In this document: one piece after another, positions 15,447 to 22,805 of the stretch
Numbering within the stretch: the stretch's first letter is position 1
How the letters are laid out: every line of letters starts with the position of its first letter
The notes under the pieces: model-generated
The model's input: the letters and a program-made list of their open reading frames with translations, nothing else
Database searches by the model: none
What the model was told of the DNA's origin: nothing
Made by a program: the position numbers and the translations under genes
Source: DASUPK01 sp033856335
Lineage (GTDB): Bacteria > Actinomycetota > Thermoleophilia > Solirubrobacterales > 70-9
Length of the DNA: 34,337 nt
Assembly (NCBI GenBank): GCA_033856335.1
Contig: JAWVFG010000181.1
Span: forward strand, 1-34,337
Reading direction: 5' to 3'

Positions 15447-17720
15447 ATGGCGAAGAAGCGCGTACACGAAATCGCCAAGGCCCAGGGCCTGACCAGCAAG
15501 GACCTCCTTGCTGCCCTGAAGGCTGCCGGAGTTGAGGCCAAGGCCGCCCAATCGAGCGTCGAGGAGTCGGAGGCTCTGGCCGCGCTGAAGGGATCCGGCG
15601 ATGGCGCGTCCGGGGGCACGGCGACCGCCACCAAGACCAAGACGAAGTCCGCACCCGCTGCGAAGAAGGCTGCCCCCAAAGCGCAGACCGACGGTGCTCC
15701 GAAGGCGGCGGGCACAAAGTCGTCGGCCACAAAGCCCGCCGACGGATCCACCGCCGGCGACGGGGCATCCGCCGGCGCCAAGAAGGGGCCCGCCAAGCGC
15801 CGCCGCCGCGTGGTGATCGACTCACAGGCGGCCCGGCGCGATCACATTGCCAAGACCCAGCCGCCGCCCCGGCCACCCCGACGCCGCGGCGGTCGCCGCA
15901 GGCGCCCGCTGCTGGAGGAGCCCAGCGACAGAGAGCTGAAGCAGCCCGAGGAGCAGCCGCCGATCAAGGTCAACTCGGGCGCCACCGTCCGGGAGGTGGC
16001 CGAGAGCCTGGGGCTCTCCGCCGCCGAGGTGATCAAGGCCTTGATGAAGGAGGGCGAGATGGCGACCCTCACGCAGACCCTCACCGACGAGTCGGTCGAG
16101 TCGATCGCCAAGCAGTTCGATCGCACGATCGAGATCGTCACCGCCGCCGACGAGGAGGTGGAGGCTCCGGTGGTCGAGGAGGATGACGCGGGAGATCTCG
16201 TCGACCGCCCGCCGGTGGTCACGGTGATGGGCCACGTCGACCACGGCAAGACCTCCCTGCTGGATGCGATCCGCCAGACGAAGGTCGCCGCCGGTGAGGC
16301 TGGAGGCATCACCCAGCACATCGGGGCGTACCAGGTGCGCCACGACGGCAAGACCCTGACCTTCCTGGACACGCCGGGCCACGAGGCGTTCACTGCCATG
16401 CGCGCCCGCGGCGCCTCGGTCACCGACGTCGCCGTGATCGTCGTGGCCGCCGACGACGGCGTCATGCCGCAGACCGTCGAGGCGATCGACCACGCCCGCG
16501 CCGCCCACGTCCCGATCCTCGTCGCCGTCAACAAGATCGACAAGGAAGGTGCGGACCCGAGCCGCGTCCGGAATGAGCTCGCGCAGCAGGATCTCAACCC
16601 CGAGGAGTGGGGTGGGGAGACCGTCTACGCGGACGTGTCGGCGAAGACCAAGGAAGGCCTCGACCACCTGATCGAGATGATCCTGCTGGTCACCGATCTT
16701 GAGGAGCTGTCAGCCAACCCGGATGCTCCGGCCTCCGGCACTGTCGTCGAGTCGCGCCTCGATCCCGGCCGCGGGCCGGTCACCGGCGTCCTGGTGCAGC
16801 GCGGCACGCTCTCCATCGGCGACGCGGTGGTCGCCGGCCCCGTGTGGGGCAAGGTGCGAGCGATGCTCGACGACAAGGGCGAGCGGGTCGAGAAGGCCAC
16901 TCCGGGGATGCCGGTGGAGGTCCTCGGCTTCAATGATGTCTGCGAGGCCGGCGAGAACGTCCAGGTGGTGGAGAACGAGCGCAAGGCCCGGTCCCTCGCG
17001 CAGGAGCGCGAGACGCGACTCAAGACCGAGCAGCTCGCCCGCCGCCAGGCGCGCAAGGTCACCCTGGAGGAGGTCTTCCAGAGGGCCAGCGAGGGCCGGC
17101 TACAGGAGCTCAACATCGTCCTCAAGGCGGATGTGTCGGGCTCGCTGGAGGCCCTCGAGGATGAGATCGCCAAGCTGCCGCAGGAACAGGTCCCGGTCAA
17201 CGTCATCCACGCCCAGACCGGTGGGATCAACGAGTCCGACGTCATGCTGGCGTCGGCCTCCGACGCCGTGATCATCGGCTTCAACGTCCGGCCGCTGGCG
17301 GATGCCCGCCGCGCCGCGGAGCAGGAGGGCGTCGACATCCGCACCTACACCGTGATCTACAAGGTCACCGAGGAACTGCGCGCAGCGATGGAGGGCATGC
17401 TCGTGCCCGAGGAGGTCGAGGAGACCGTCGGCCAGGCCGAGGTCAAGCAGACCTTCAAGGCCTCGCGGGTCGGGACGATCGCCGGCTGTCTCGTCACCGA
17501 CGGCAAGGTCTCCCGCAGCGCGGGGGTTCGCCTGGTCAGGGACGGCACCATCGTCTGGAGCGGCAAGGTCGGTTCCCTGCGCCGCTTCAAGGACGACGTC
17601 GCTGAGGTCGAGGAGGGCCAGGAGTGCGGGATCGTGCTCGACGGCTTCGCCGACATCAAGGAGGGCGACGTGCTCGAGTTCTTCGAGACCCGGCAGGTGG
17701 AGAAGACGCTCGAGTCCTGA
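15447..17720 (+). CDS. infB: Translation initiation factor IF-2
   Basis: IF-2 is the GTPase that brings initiator tRNA to the ribosome. The 757-residue product starts with the typical N-terminal helix MAKKRVHEIAKAQGLTSKDLL. An Ala/Lys/Thr-rich linker and a very basic stretch (RRRRVVIDSQAAR, RRRGGRRRRP) follow. The G domain has GHVDHGKTS, the G3 motif DTPGHEAFTAMRARG and NKID, with domains II to IV after it (IVLKADVSGSLEALED, INESDVMLASASDA). It starts three bases after nusA; the nusA stop forms a TAGGAG directly at the ATG. No ylxR lies between the two genes. Confidence 0.98.
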   Translation: MAKKRVHEIAKAQGLTSKDLLAALKAAGVEAKAAQSSVEESEALAALKGSGDGASGGTATATKTKTKSAPAAKKAAPKAQTDGAPKAAGTKSSATKPADGSTAGDGASAGAKKGPAKRRRRVVIDSQAARRDHIAKTQPPPRPPRRRGGRRRRPLLEEPSDRELKQPEEQPPIKVNSGATVREVAESLGLSAAEVIKALMKEGEMATLTQTLTDESVESIAKQFDRTIEIVTAADEEVEAPVVEEDDAGDLVDRPPVVTVMGHVDHGKTSLLDAIRQTKVAAGEAGGITQHIGAYQVRHDGKTLTFLDTPGHEAFTAMRARGASVTDVAVIVVAADDGVMPQTVEAIDHARAAHVPILVAVNKIDKEGADPSRVRNELAQQDLNPEEWGGETVYADVSAKTKEGLDHLIEMILLVTDLEELSANPDAPASGTVVESRLDPGRGPVTGVLVQRGTLSIGDAVVAGPVWGKVRAMLDDKGERVEKATPGMPVEVLGFNDVCEAGENVQVVENERKARSLAQERETRLKTEQLARRQARKVTLEEVFQRASEGRLQELNIVLKADVSGSLEALEDEIAKLPQEQVPVNVIHAQTGGINESDVMLASASDAVIIGFNVRPLADARRAAEQEGVDIRTYTVIYKVTEELRAAMEGMLVPEEVEETVGQAEVKQTFKASRVGTIAGCLVTDGKVSRSAGVRLVRDGTIVWSGKVGSLRRFKDDVAEVEEGQECGIVLDGFADIKEGDVLEFFETRQVEKTLES

Positions 17721-17727
17721 GATCGTC

Positions 17728-17743
17728 CCCGCGCTAGCGTGGG
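17728..17743 (+). promoter_or_regulatory. Palindrome overlapping the putative -10 of the DUF503 gene
   Basis: CCCGCGCTAGCGTGGG is a 16-base dyad with one mismatched pair (G17731/T17740, a G-U pair in RNA). It contains the -10-like TAGCGT (17735-17740), six bases before the GTG start. It could be an operator, an RNA hairpin after infB, or chance in GC-rich DNA. Confidence 0.4.
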
Positions 17744-17746
17744 AAC

Positions 17747-18046
17747 GTGACCGCGTTCGTCGAGCTGATCGAGATTCGCCTGCATTTCGGCGAGGTCCAG
17801 GACCTGAAGGGCAAGCGCAAGCTGGTCAAGTCGCTGAAGGACGGGATCCGGCGGCGCTTCGGTGCGTCGGTGGCGGAGATCGACGGTCACGACAAGTGGC
17901 AGCGCTCGACCCTCCTTTGCGCCCTCGTCGGCGACGGCGATGTCTCCGACCGCGCCGATGGTCTGATCCGCTTCGTGGAGAGCCGAGTCCCGGAAGGGTG
18001 CTCGTTCGAGCGGGACCTGCTCAGCCTTCGTGACATTCGCGGCTGA
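17747..18046 (+). CDS. DUF503 family protein (YlxP-like)
   Basis: The 99-residue product matches the small DUF503 family: FVELIEIRLHFGEVQDLKGKR at the start, then LVKSLKDGIRRRFGASVAEI, the HDKWQRSTLLCALVGD centre, and the helix with ESRVPEGCSFERDLLS. The function is unknown; the family is regularly found between infB and rbfA, as here, which suggests a role linked to ribosome assembly. It starts at GTG 17747, 26 bases after infB, with the -10-like TAGCGT six bases before the start. Confidence 0.88.
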   Translation: MTAFVELIEIRLHFGEVQDLKGKRKLVKSLKDGIRRRFGASVAEIDGHDKWQRSTLLCALVGDGDVSDRADGLIRFVESRVPEGCSFERDLLSLRDIRG

Positions 18047-18098
18047 GCCGCGTCTTCCTGATCAACGATGTGCCTAGGTCCCACTTACGTTCGACTGT

Positions 18099-18104
18099 TA
18101 TCGT
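18099..18104 (+). promoter_or_regulatory. Putative leaderless -10 element of rbfA
   Basis: TATCGT ends eight bases before ATG 18113. It supports that ATG over the upstream in-frame ATG at 18068 or the downstream one at 18128. Confidence 0.45.
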
Positions 18105-18112
18105 CGGCTGGG

Positions 18113-18448
18113 ATGGGGACGGCCCGCATGCGGCGCGTCAACGAGGCGATTCGAGAGATCCTCGGGGATGCGATAGCGACGGAGCTCAAGGACCCGAGAA
18201 TCGGATTCGTGACCGTGACCGAAGTTGACACCTCACCCGACCTTCGCGCTGCGCGCGTTTTCGTGAGCGTGCTCGGCTCCGAGGAGGAGCGTGAGGACTC
18301 GCTTGCCGGCCTGCGGTCCTCGCACGGCTTCCTCCAGGGGAAGATCGCGAGCGGGATGCGGATGAAGCGGACACCGACCTTGACCTTCGAATACGACGAG
18401 AGCACAGAGCGCGGCTACCGCATCACTCGTCTGCTCGACGACGAATGA
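18113..18448 (+). CDS. rbfA: 30S ribosome-binding factor RbfA
   Basis: RbfA binds the immature 30S subunit near helix 1 of 16S rRNA and is needed for late maturation and cold growth. The 111-residue product from ATG 18113 begins MGTARMRRVNEAIREILGDA, followed by ELKDPRIGFVTVTEVDTSPDLR, ARVFVSVLGSEEE and a C-terminal RMKRTPTLTFEYDES. Most of the KH-like fold is seen. ATG 18068 would add 15 residues of non-family sequence. It overlaps nrnA by ATGA. Confidence 0.93.
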   Translation: MGTARMRRVNEAIREILGDAIATELKDPRIGFVTVTEVDTSPDLRAARVFVSVLGSEEEREDSLAGLRSSHGFLQGKIASGMRMKRTPTLTFEYDESTERGYRITRLLDDE

Positions 18449-19449
18449 CCGACTCCACCGAGCTCTTGACGAGCGACATCGACCTCGTCGCGGACGAAAT
18501 CCGCGCGGGCGACCGCTTCCTGCTGACCACCCACGAGAACCCGGACGGCGACGCGCTCGGCTCGCTGCTCGCCACGAATCGGATCCTCGCGGCGCTCGGC
18601 AAGGACTCGGTGATGTTCCTGGCGGCCAAGGAGTTCCCGCTGCCGGTCGAGTACCGGTTTCTGCCGCTCGAGGAGGTCTTCCACGAGCCGCCGGCCGACA
18701 TCGACGACCGCGTCCTGATCTTCCTGGACTGCGGGAACATCGACCGGATGCCCGTCGAGTCGCTGCACACCGCGGGCACCAAGGTGATCAACATCGATCA
18801 CCACCACGACAACACGCGCTTCGGCACGGTCAACCTGGTCGACGTCGAGGCGTCCTGCACGGCGGAGATCGTCTATGACCTGGCCGGGCTGCTCGGGGTG
18901 GAGCTGACGCCGGAGATCGCGAACGCCCTCTACGTCGCGCTCGTCACCGATACCGGCAAGTTCATGTACGAGAACACCGACGCGCGCTCCCACCGGATGG
19001 CCGCCGGGTTGATCGAGGCCGGGGTGGAGGTCAACGACGTGTACCGGCGCCTCTACGAGCACGCGCCGATCGAGAAGCTGAAGCTGCTCGCGCAGGCGCT
19101 CGAGGGGATCGAGCTGCGCGACGACGGACGGCTCGCGGTCACCTATATCTCGAGCGAGGACTACGAAGCCACCGGCGCGAGCGAGGCCCTGACGGAGGGG
19201 GTCATCGACCACCTCCGCACCATCGACGGCACGGCGGTCGCCGCGGTCGTGCGCGATCAGGCCGATGGCGGTCGCGCCGCTCGCAAGGTGAGCATGCGCT
19301 CGACCGACGGGCGCATCGACGTCTCCGCGATCGCCAGGATCAATGGCGGTGGCGGACACCGCCGAGCAGCCGGGTTCGGCACCGATCTTCCCTACGAGCA
19401 GGTGGTGGAGTTCCTGATCGGGGAGATCGACTCACAGCTCAAGACCTGA
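18445..19449 (+). CDS. nrnA: DHH/DHHA1 phosphoesterase, NrnA-like (oligoribonuclease / pAp phosphatase)
   Basis: NrnA-type enzymes degrade short RNA oligonucleotides and 3'-phosphoadenosine 5'-phosphate using manganese. The 334-residue product has the DHH-family motifs: THENPDGDALGS near residue 33, FLDCGNIDR, NIDHHHDN carrying the DHH triplet, and LVTDTGKF. A DHHA1 domain ends with GGGGHRRAAGF. The ATG overlaps the rbfA stop, and truB starts three bases after it, the conserved rbfA-nrnA-truB order. Members differ in preference for RNA, pAp or cyclic dinucleotide products, which sequence alone does not decide here. Confidence 0.93.
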   Translation: MTDSTELLTSDIDLVADEIRAGDRFLLTTHENPDGDALGSLLATNRILAALGKDSVMFLAAKEFPLPVEYRFLPLEEVFHEPPADIDDRVLIFLDCGNIDRMPVESLHTAGTKVINIDHHHDNTRFGTVNLVDVEASCTAEIVYDLAGLLGVELTPEIANALYVALVTDTGKFMYENTDARSHRMAAGLIEAGVEVNDVYRRLYEHAPIEKLKLLAQALEGIELRDDGRLAVTYISSEDYEATGASEALTEGVIDHLRTIDGTAVAAVVRDQADGGRAARKVSMRSTDGRIDVSAIARINGGGGHRRAAGFGTDLPYEQVVEFLIGEIDSQLKT

Positions 19450-19452
19450 GCA

Positions 19453-20250
19453 ATGGCCGAGGCGGATCCGACTCCCGCCAGCGGGCTGCTGGTCGACAAG
19501 CCGGCCGGGATCACGTCCCACGACGTGGTGAAGAAGATCAGGAGCGAGCGCCGTGGAAAGGTGGGGCACGCCGGCACGCTCGACCCTTTCGCTACGGGCC
19601 TGCTCATCGTCCTGCTCGGCCGGGCGACTCGCATGCAGCGCTACCTGCTGGAGCTGCCGAAGACATACCGGGCGACCGCGAGGCTCGGCTGGCGCTCCTC
19701 CACAGGGGACCCGGACGGCGAGCTCGAGGAGACCGGGCGGGTTCCCGAACGCCTCGATCTCCCCACAGGCGAGATCGAACAGCAGGTGCCGATGACCTCT
19801 GCGGTCAAGGTCGACGGCGAGCGCCTCTACAGGAAGGCGCACCGTGGCGAGTCCGTCGAGACCCCGACCCGGCTGGTCACGGTTCATCGCGCAGAGCTGG
19901 TCGAGAGCGATGCCGAGCGCGCCACCTTCGAGATCGAGTGCTCGTCCGGGACCTACATCCGCACGTTGATCGAGACGCTCGGGGACGCGTACTGCGAGTC
20001 GCTGCGTCGCACGGCGATCGGGGAACTGGAGGTCCCGGCCGGTGGCCCGGAGGAGATCGCGGTGGAGCGGCTGGTGTCCTTTCTGCCCGAACGCGAGCTC
20101 AGCGACCCGGAGGCCGAGGCGGTGAGCCACGGCATTCGCGTGCCCGGCGACGGCCTGGACGGCCGCAAGCGCCTGACCCACGGAGGCCGCCTGATAGCAG
20201 TCGCGCGCCCGGATGGTGAGAATCTGCAACCCGAGGTGGTCCTGGCTTGA
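19453..20250 (+). CDS. truB: tRNA pseudouridine(55) synthase TruB
   Basis: TruB converts U55 of the T-loop of tRNAs to pseudouridine. The 265-residue product has GLLVDKPAGITSHDVV, the catalytic aspartate in HAGTLDPFATGLLIV, TYRATARLGWRSSTGD, and QVPMTSAVKVDGERLYRKAHRGE. The motif CSSGTYIRTLIETLGD near residue 160 follows. It starts three bases after nrnA and overlaps ribF by TTGA. Confidence 0.96.
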   Translation: MAEADPTPASGLLVDKPAGITSHDVVKKIRSERRGKVGHAGTLDPFATGLLIVLLGRATRMQRYLLELPKTYRATARLGWRSSTGDPDGELEETGRVPERLDLPTGEIEQQVPMTSAVKVDGERLYRKAHRGESVETPTRLVTVHRAELVESDAERATFEIECSSGTYIRTLIETLGDAYCESLRRTAIGELEVPAGGPEEIAVERLVSFLPERELSDPEAEAVSHGIRVPGDGLDGRKRLTHGGRLIAVARPDGENLQPEVVLA

Positions 20251-21140
20251 CGATCAAGGTGACAAATCTGCCCGATGCGACCCCCGGCGAGCGCCATGTG
20301 GCGATCGGCGTCTTCGACGGGGTCCACAAGGGCCATCAGGCCGTGATCGACAAGGCCGACACGGTGCTCACCTTCGACCCGCATCCGCTCAGCGTCATCA
20401 ACCCCGACGCCGCGCCCAAGCTGATCATGCCCTTCGACGTGAAGCGGGACGTGATCGACGGGCTCGGGGTGGACGAGCTGGTGGTGATCCCGTTCGACAA
20501 GGAGTTCATGAAGATCCCGGCCGACGAGTTCATCTCCCAGATCCTGGTCGAGCGCCTCGGGGCCAAGAAGGTCTCGGTGGGAGAGAACTTCCGCTTCGGG
20601 GCAAGGGCCAAAGGTGACCCGGAGATGCTCGCCGCGCGCGATGAGTTCGAGACGCGGGTCGTCCCCCTTGTGGAGGTCGACGGCGAGACCGTGTCCTCCA
20701 CGCGGGTGCGCGCCCTGGTGGCCGCGGGGGAGGTGGACGCCGCAATGCGCTGCCTCGGCGCCCCGTTCATGCTCGAGGGGAGGGTCGTCGAGGGCGATCA
20801 GCGCGGCCGCGAGCTCGGGTTCCCGACCGCCAACCTCGTGCCGGACGACCGGCTCGTCGTCCCCGGCCATGGCGTTTACGCCGCATTTGCAAACGGACAT
20901 CCCGCTGCTGTCAACGTGGGAATCAGGCCGACGTTCGAGACCGGCAGGGGCCTCTTGGTCGAGTCCTTCCTGATCGACTTCGACGGCGACCTCTACGGCC
21001 AGAACCTGCGGGTCGCCTTCGTCAGCAGGCTCCGCGGGGAGCGCCGATTCCCCAGCGTCGAGGACCTGATCGCGCAGATGCACAAGGACGTCGCCGAGGC
21101 TCGTGAGATCTGCGCCACCTACGAGGGCCGCGGCGCGTGA
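20247..21140 (+). CDS. ribF: Bifunctional riboflavin kinase / FAD synthetase
   Basis: RibF phosphorylates riboflavin to FMN and adenylylates FMN to FAD. The 297-residue product has the N-terminal nucleotidyltransferase motif GVFDGVHKGHQAVI, TFDPHPLSVI and GENFRFGARAKGD. The C-terminal kinase domain, from about residue 175, has EGDQRGRELGFPTANL with the PTAN signature and FLIDFDGDLYGQ. Cofactors made here feed flavoenzymes such as PyrD, PyrK and CoaC elsewhere in the window. The start is TTG overlapping the truB stop. Confidence 0.96.
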   Translation: MTIKVTNLPDATPGERHVAIGVFDGVHKGHQAVIDKADTVLTFDPHPLSVINPDAAPKLIMPFDVKRDVIDGLGVDELVVIPFDKEFMKIPADEFISQILVERLGAKKVSVGENFRFGARAKGDPEMLAARDEFETRVVPLVEVDGETVSSTRVRALVAAGEVDAAMRCLGAPFMLEGRVVEGDQRGRELGFPTANLVPDDRLVVPGHGVYAAFANGHPAAVNVGIRPTFETGRGLLVESFLIDFDGDLYGQNLRVAFVSRLRGERRFPSVEDLIAQMHKDVAEAREICATYEGRGA

Positions 21141-21171
21141 ATCGTTGCGACGGGACCCCGCTGCTGATCGC

Positions 21172-21177
21172 TACCCT
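21172..21177 (+). promoter_or_regulatory. Putative -10 element of rpsO
   Basis: TACCCT ends nine bases before the rpsO ATG at 21187. The predicted mRNA leader is zero to three bases. No good -35 at 17-base spacing. Confidence 0.4.
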
Positions 21178-21186
21178 GTTGCGTCG

Positions 21187-21456
21187 ATGCCGCTGACCAA
21201 GGACAGAAAGCAGGAGCTGATCGGCAAGTACGGCCGCACGGGGGAGGACACCGGCTCCGCCGAGGTCCAGGTCGCGCTGCTCACCGAGCGGATCAACGAG
21301 CTCACCGAGCACCTGCGGACCCATAGCAAGGACCACCATTCCCGCCGTGGCCTGCTGAAGATGGTCGGCAAGCGACGCCGCATCCTCCGTTACCTGGAGA
21401 GCAGCGACCTCGAGCGATATCGCTCGCTGGTCGCTGATCTGGGCCTGCGGCGCTAG
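21187..21456 (+). CDS. rpsO: 30S ribosomal protein S15
   Basis: S15 binds the central domain of 16S rRNA early in 30S assembly. The 89-residue product is full length, with the family pattern MPLTKDRKQELIGKYGRTGE, GSAEVQVALLTERINELTEHL and the KDHHSRRGLLKMVGKRRRIL segment that contacts rRNA. In many bacteria pnp follows directly; here four other genes intervene. It has its own -10-like element close to the ATG. Confidence 0.98.
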   Translation: MPLTKDRKQELIGKYGRTGEDTGSAEVQVALLTERINELTEHLRTHSKDHHSRRGLLKMVGKRRRILRYLESSDLERYRSLVADLGLRR

Positions 21457-21471
21457 CGGGGGGCGATCCCA

Positions 21472-21921
21472 GTGATCCAGCCGGGGACGAAAGCACCTGA
21501 CTTCTCGCTGCCGGATCACGAGGGGAACGAGGTCTCCCTCTCGGACTTTGCGGGCCGCAAGCTCGTCCTGGCCTTCTACCCGCTCGACTGGAGCCCGATC
21601 TGCACCGATCAGCTCAGCCTCTACCAGGAGGTGCTGGACCAGATCGAGTCGAAGGGCGCCAGCCTCGTCGGGATCAGCGTGGACTCGAGCTTCTGCCACC
21701 GTGCCTTCCGCGAGCAGCTCAACCTGACGTTCGCCCTACTGGCGGACTTCAATCCCAAGGGTGAGGTCTCCCGCGCCTATGGCGCCTGGATCGACGCGGT
21801 CGATCATGGGAACCGCTCCCTGGTGCTGATCGAGGACGGCGAGGTCATGTGGTCCCACGCCTCGCCGACGCCGTTGGAGATCCCCGGCGCCAACCTCATC
21901 TTCGACGCCCTGACGGCCTAG
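21472..21921 (+). CDS. Peroxiredoxin (AhpC/TSA family)
   Basis: The 149-residue thioredoxin-fold peroxidase reduces hydrogen peroxide or organic peroxides. The peroxidatic cysteine lies in FYPLDWSPICTDQ near residue 44. The usual Thr three residues before it is Ser, a known variation. A second cysteine in VDSSFCHRAF lies about 35 residues later, which could act as a resolving cysteine, as suggested for AhpE-like or 1-Cys/2-Cys variants. The start GTG 21472 is preceded by a G-rich run that can serve as Shine-Dalgarno. It follows rpsO by 15 bases and may share its transcript. Confidence 0.9.
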   Translation: MIQPGTKAPDFSLPDHEGNEVSLSDFAGRKLVLAFYPLDWSPICTDQLSLYQEVLDQIESKGASLVGISVDSSFCHRAFREQLNLTFALLADFNPKGEVSRAYGAWIDAVDHGNRSLVLIEDGEVMWSHASPTPLEIPGANLIFDALTA

Positions 21922-21933
21922 CTCCCCGTGGCC

Positions 21934-21939
21934 TAGACT
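21934..21939 (+). promoter_or_regulatory. Putative -10 element of the 93-residue gene
   Basis: TAGACT ends 11 bases before ATG 21951. The predicted leader would be about four bases. Confidence 0.35.
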
Positions 21940-21950
21940 GCCGCCCGAGT

Positions 21951-22232
21951 ATGGAACAAATGGCTAGGACGGCCGACAAGGTGACGGTGATCAGGTTCGC
22001 AAGCGGGCGCGAGCTGGTCGTTCAGCCTTCGCCGGACGAGGTAGTTCGCGCGATCAGGAACGCCGAGGGTGGACTGACGCGGTTGCTCGACACCAAGGCG
22101 AATGCAGCCTGGATCAATCCAGAGGACATCGTCACCATCACGTCCCATCGCGCCCGGCGACGTCGCATCGGTGCCGACAAGGACGAGCTGAGTGAGCTGA
22201 CTCCGGCCGCCTTCAGCGAGTCTGCCGAGTAA
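21951..22232 (+). CDS. Small conserved-looking protein of unknown function
   Basis: The 93-residue product was not assigned to a family. It begins MEQMARTADKVTVIRFASG, has a beta-rich first half (RELVVQPSPDEVVRAIRNAE), then LLDTKANAAWINPEDIVTI, a basic stretch RARRRR and a polar, probably flexible tail. The pattern of a short strand-helix domain followed by a charged tail is common in small regulatory or adaptor proteins, but no function is inferred. There is no signal peptide or membrane segment. ATG 21960 is an alternative start. It lies between the peroxiredoxin and the DsbA-like gene. Confidence 0.7.
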   Translation: MEQMARTADKVTVIRFASGRELVVQPSPDEVVRAIRNAEGGLTRLLDTKANAAWINPEDIVTITSHRARRRRIGADKDELSELTPAAFSESAE

Positions 22233-22282
22233 CCGACCTCCATTCCAGGCGAAGCTGCTCTCACCCGGTGCGGAAGCGCGTG

Positions 22283-22288
22283 TACCGT
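22283..22288 (+). promoter_or_regulatory. Putative leaderless -10 element of the DsbA-like gene
   Basis: TACCGT ends eight bases before ATG 22297. The -35 position reads CTCACC, a weak match. Confidence 0.4.
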
Positions 22289-22296
22289 CGCGCGCA

Positions 22297-22791
22297 ATGA
22301 GTGACCTGACCAGCGCATCGGTCCCGCCGATCGGCGCCGACGACCACGTCACGGGTGGTGGGGTGGAGGCGATCGTCTATGCCGACTTCGGTTGCCCGTA
22401 CTGCGCCGCGGGATGGGCGAAGTTGCGAGAGCTCCCCCTGCGCCTCTGCTTCCGCCACTTCCCGATGGCCTCCAGGCACCCGCGGGCGCCGGCCCTGCAC
22501 GCCGCCGCGGAGGCCGCGGGCGCGCAGGGGGCGTTCTGGGAGATGTGCGACTCGCTCTACGCCGATCGCGGCCGGGTCGACGATCCGCATCTCTGGGAGC
22601 GGGCGGAGCGCTTTGGCCTCGACTTCGATCGCTTCCAGCGCGACCGGCGCTCCGAGGCGGTCCGGGCGCGGATCGAGCGGGATTTCATCAGCGGCGTCCG
22701 CGCCGGGGTGGCAGGAACCCCCACGGCGTTCGCGGGCGGCCGCGTCCTCAGCGGCGACTTGAATGAAGCGCTGGCCGCGCTGGCGGGCTGA
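22297..22791 (+). CDS. DsbA-family thioredoxin-fold protein
   Basis: The 164-residue product is a compact DsbA-like oxidoreductase. An active-site C-P-Y-C lies in YADFGCPYCAAGW near residue 33, a helical insertion contains HAAAEAAGAQGAFWEMCDSLY, and the cis-proline loop VAGTPTAFAGGRVLSG is near the end. No signal peptide is visible, so it probably works in the cytoplasm, unlike periplasmic DsbA. It may be a disulfide exchange partner of the nearby peroxiredoxin, but that is inference. Its stop codon lies in a palindrome shared with the convergent hydrolase gene. Confidence 0.88.
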   Translation: MSDLTSASVPPIGADDHVTGGGVEAIVYADFGCPYCAAGWAKLRELPLRLCFRHFPMASRHPRAPALHAAAEAAGAQGAFWEMCDSLYADRGRVDDPHLWERAERFGLDFDRFQRDRRSEAVRARIERDFISGVRAGVAGTPTAFAGGRVLSGDLNEALAALAG

Positions 22792-22805
22792 GCGGGCCGC
22801 TCAGC
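22787..22805. terminator. Symmetric hairpin containing both convergent stop codons
   Basis: GCTGAGCGGGCCGCTCAGC is a perfect 19-base dyad with one central unpaired base. It contains the stop of the DsbA-like gene (22789-22791) and, on the other strand, the stop of the hydrolase (22801-22803). There is no T-tract on either side, so it may act as a bidirectional 3'-end structure rather than a classic intrinsic terminator. Confidence 0.55.

Noticed and set aside
13542..15551. A 669-codon open frame on the minus strand opposite nusA, rich in Leu, Gly, Val and Arg
   Set aside because: It is the antisense phase of a GC-rich gene. The composition is that of mirrored nusA codons, no domain is recognisable, and the plus-strand frame is clearly NusA.
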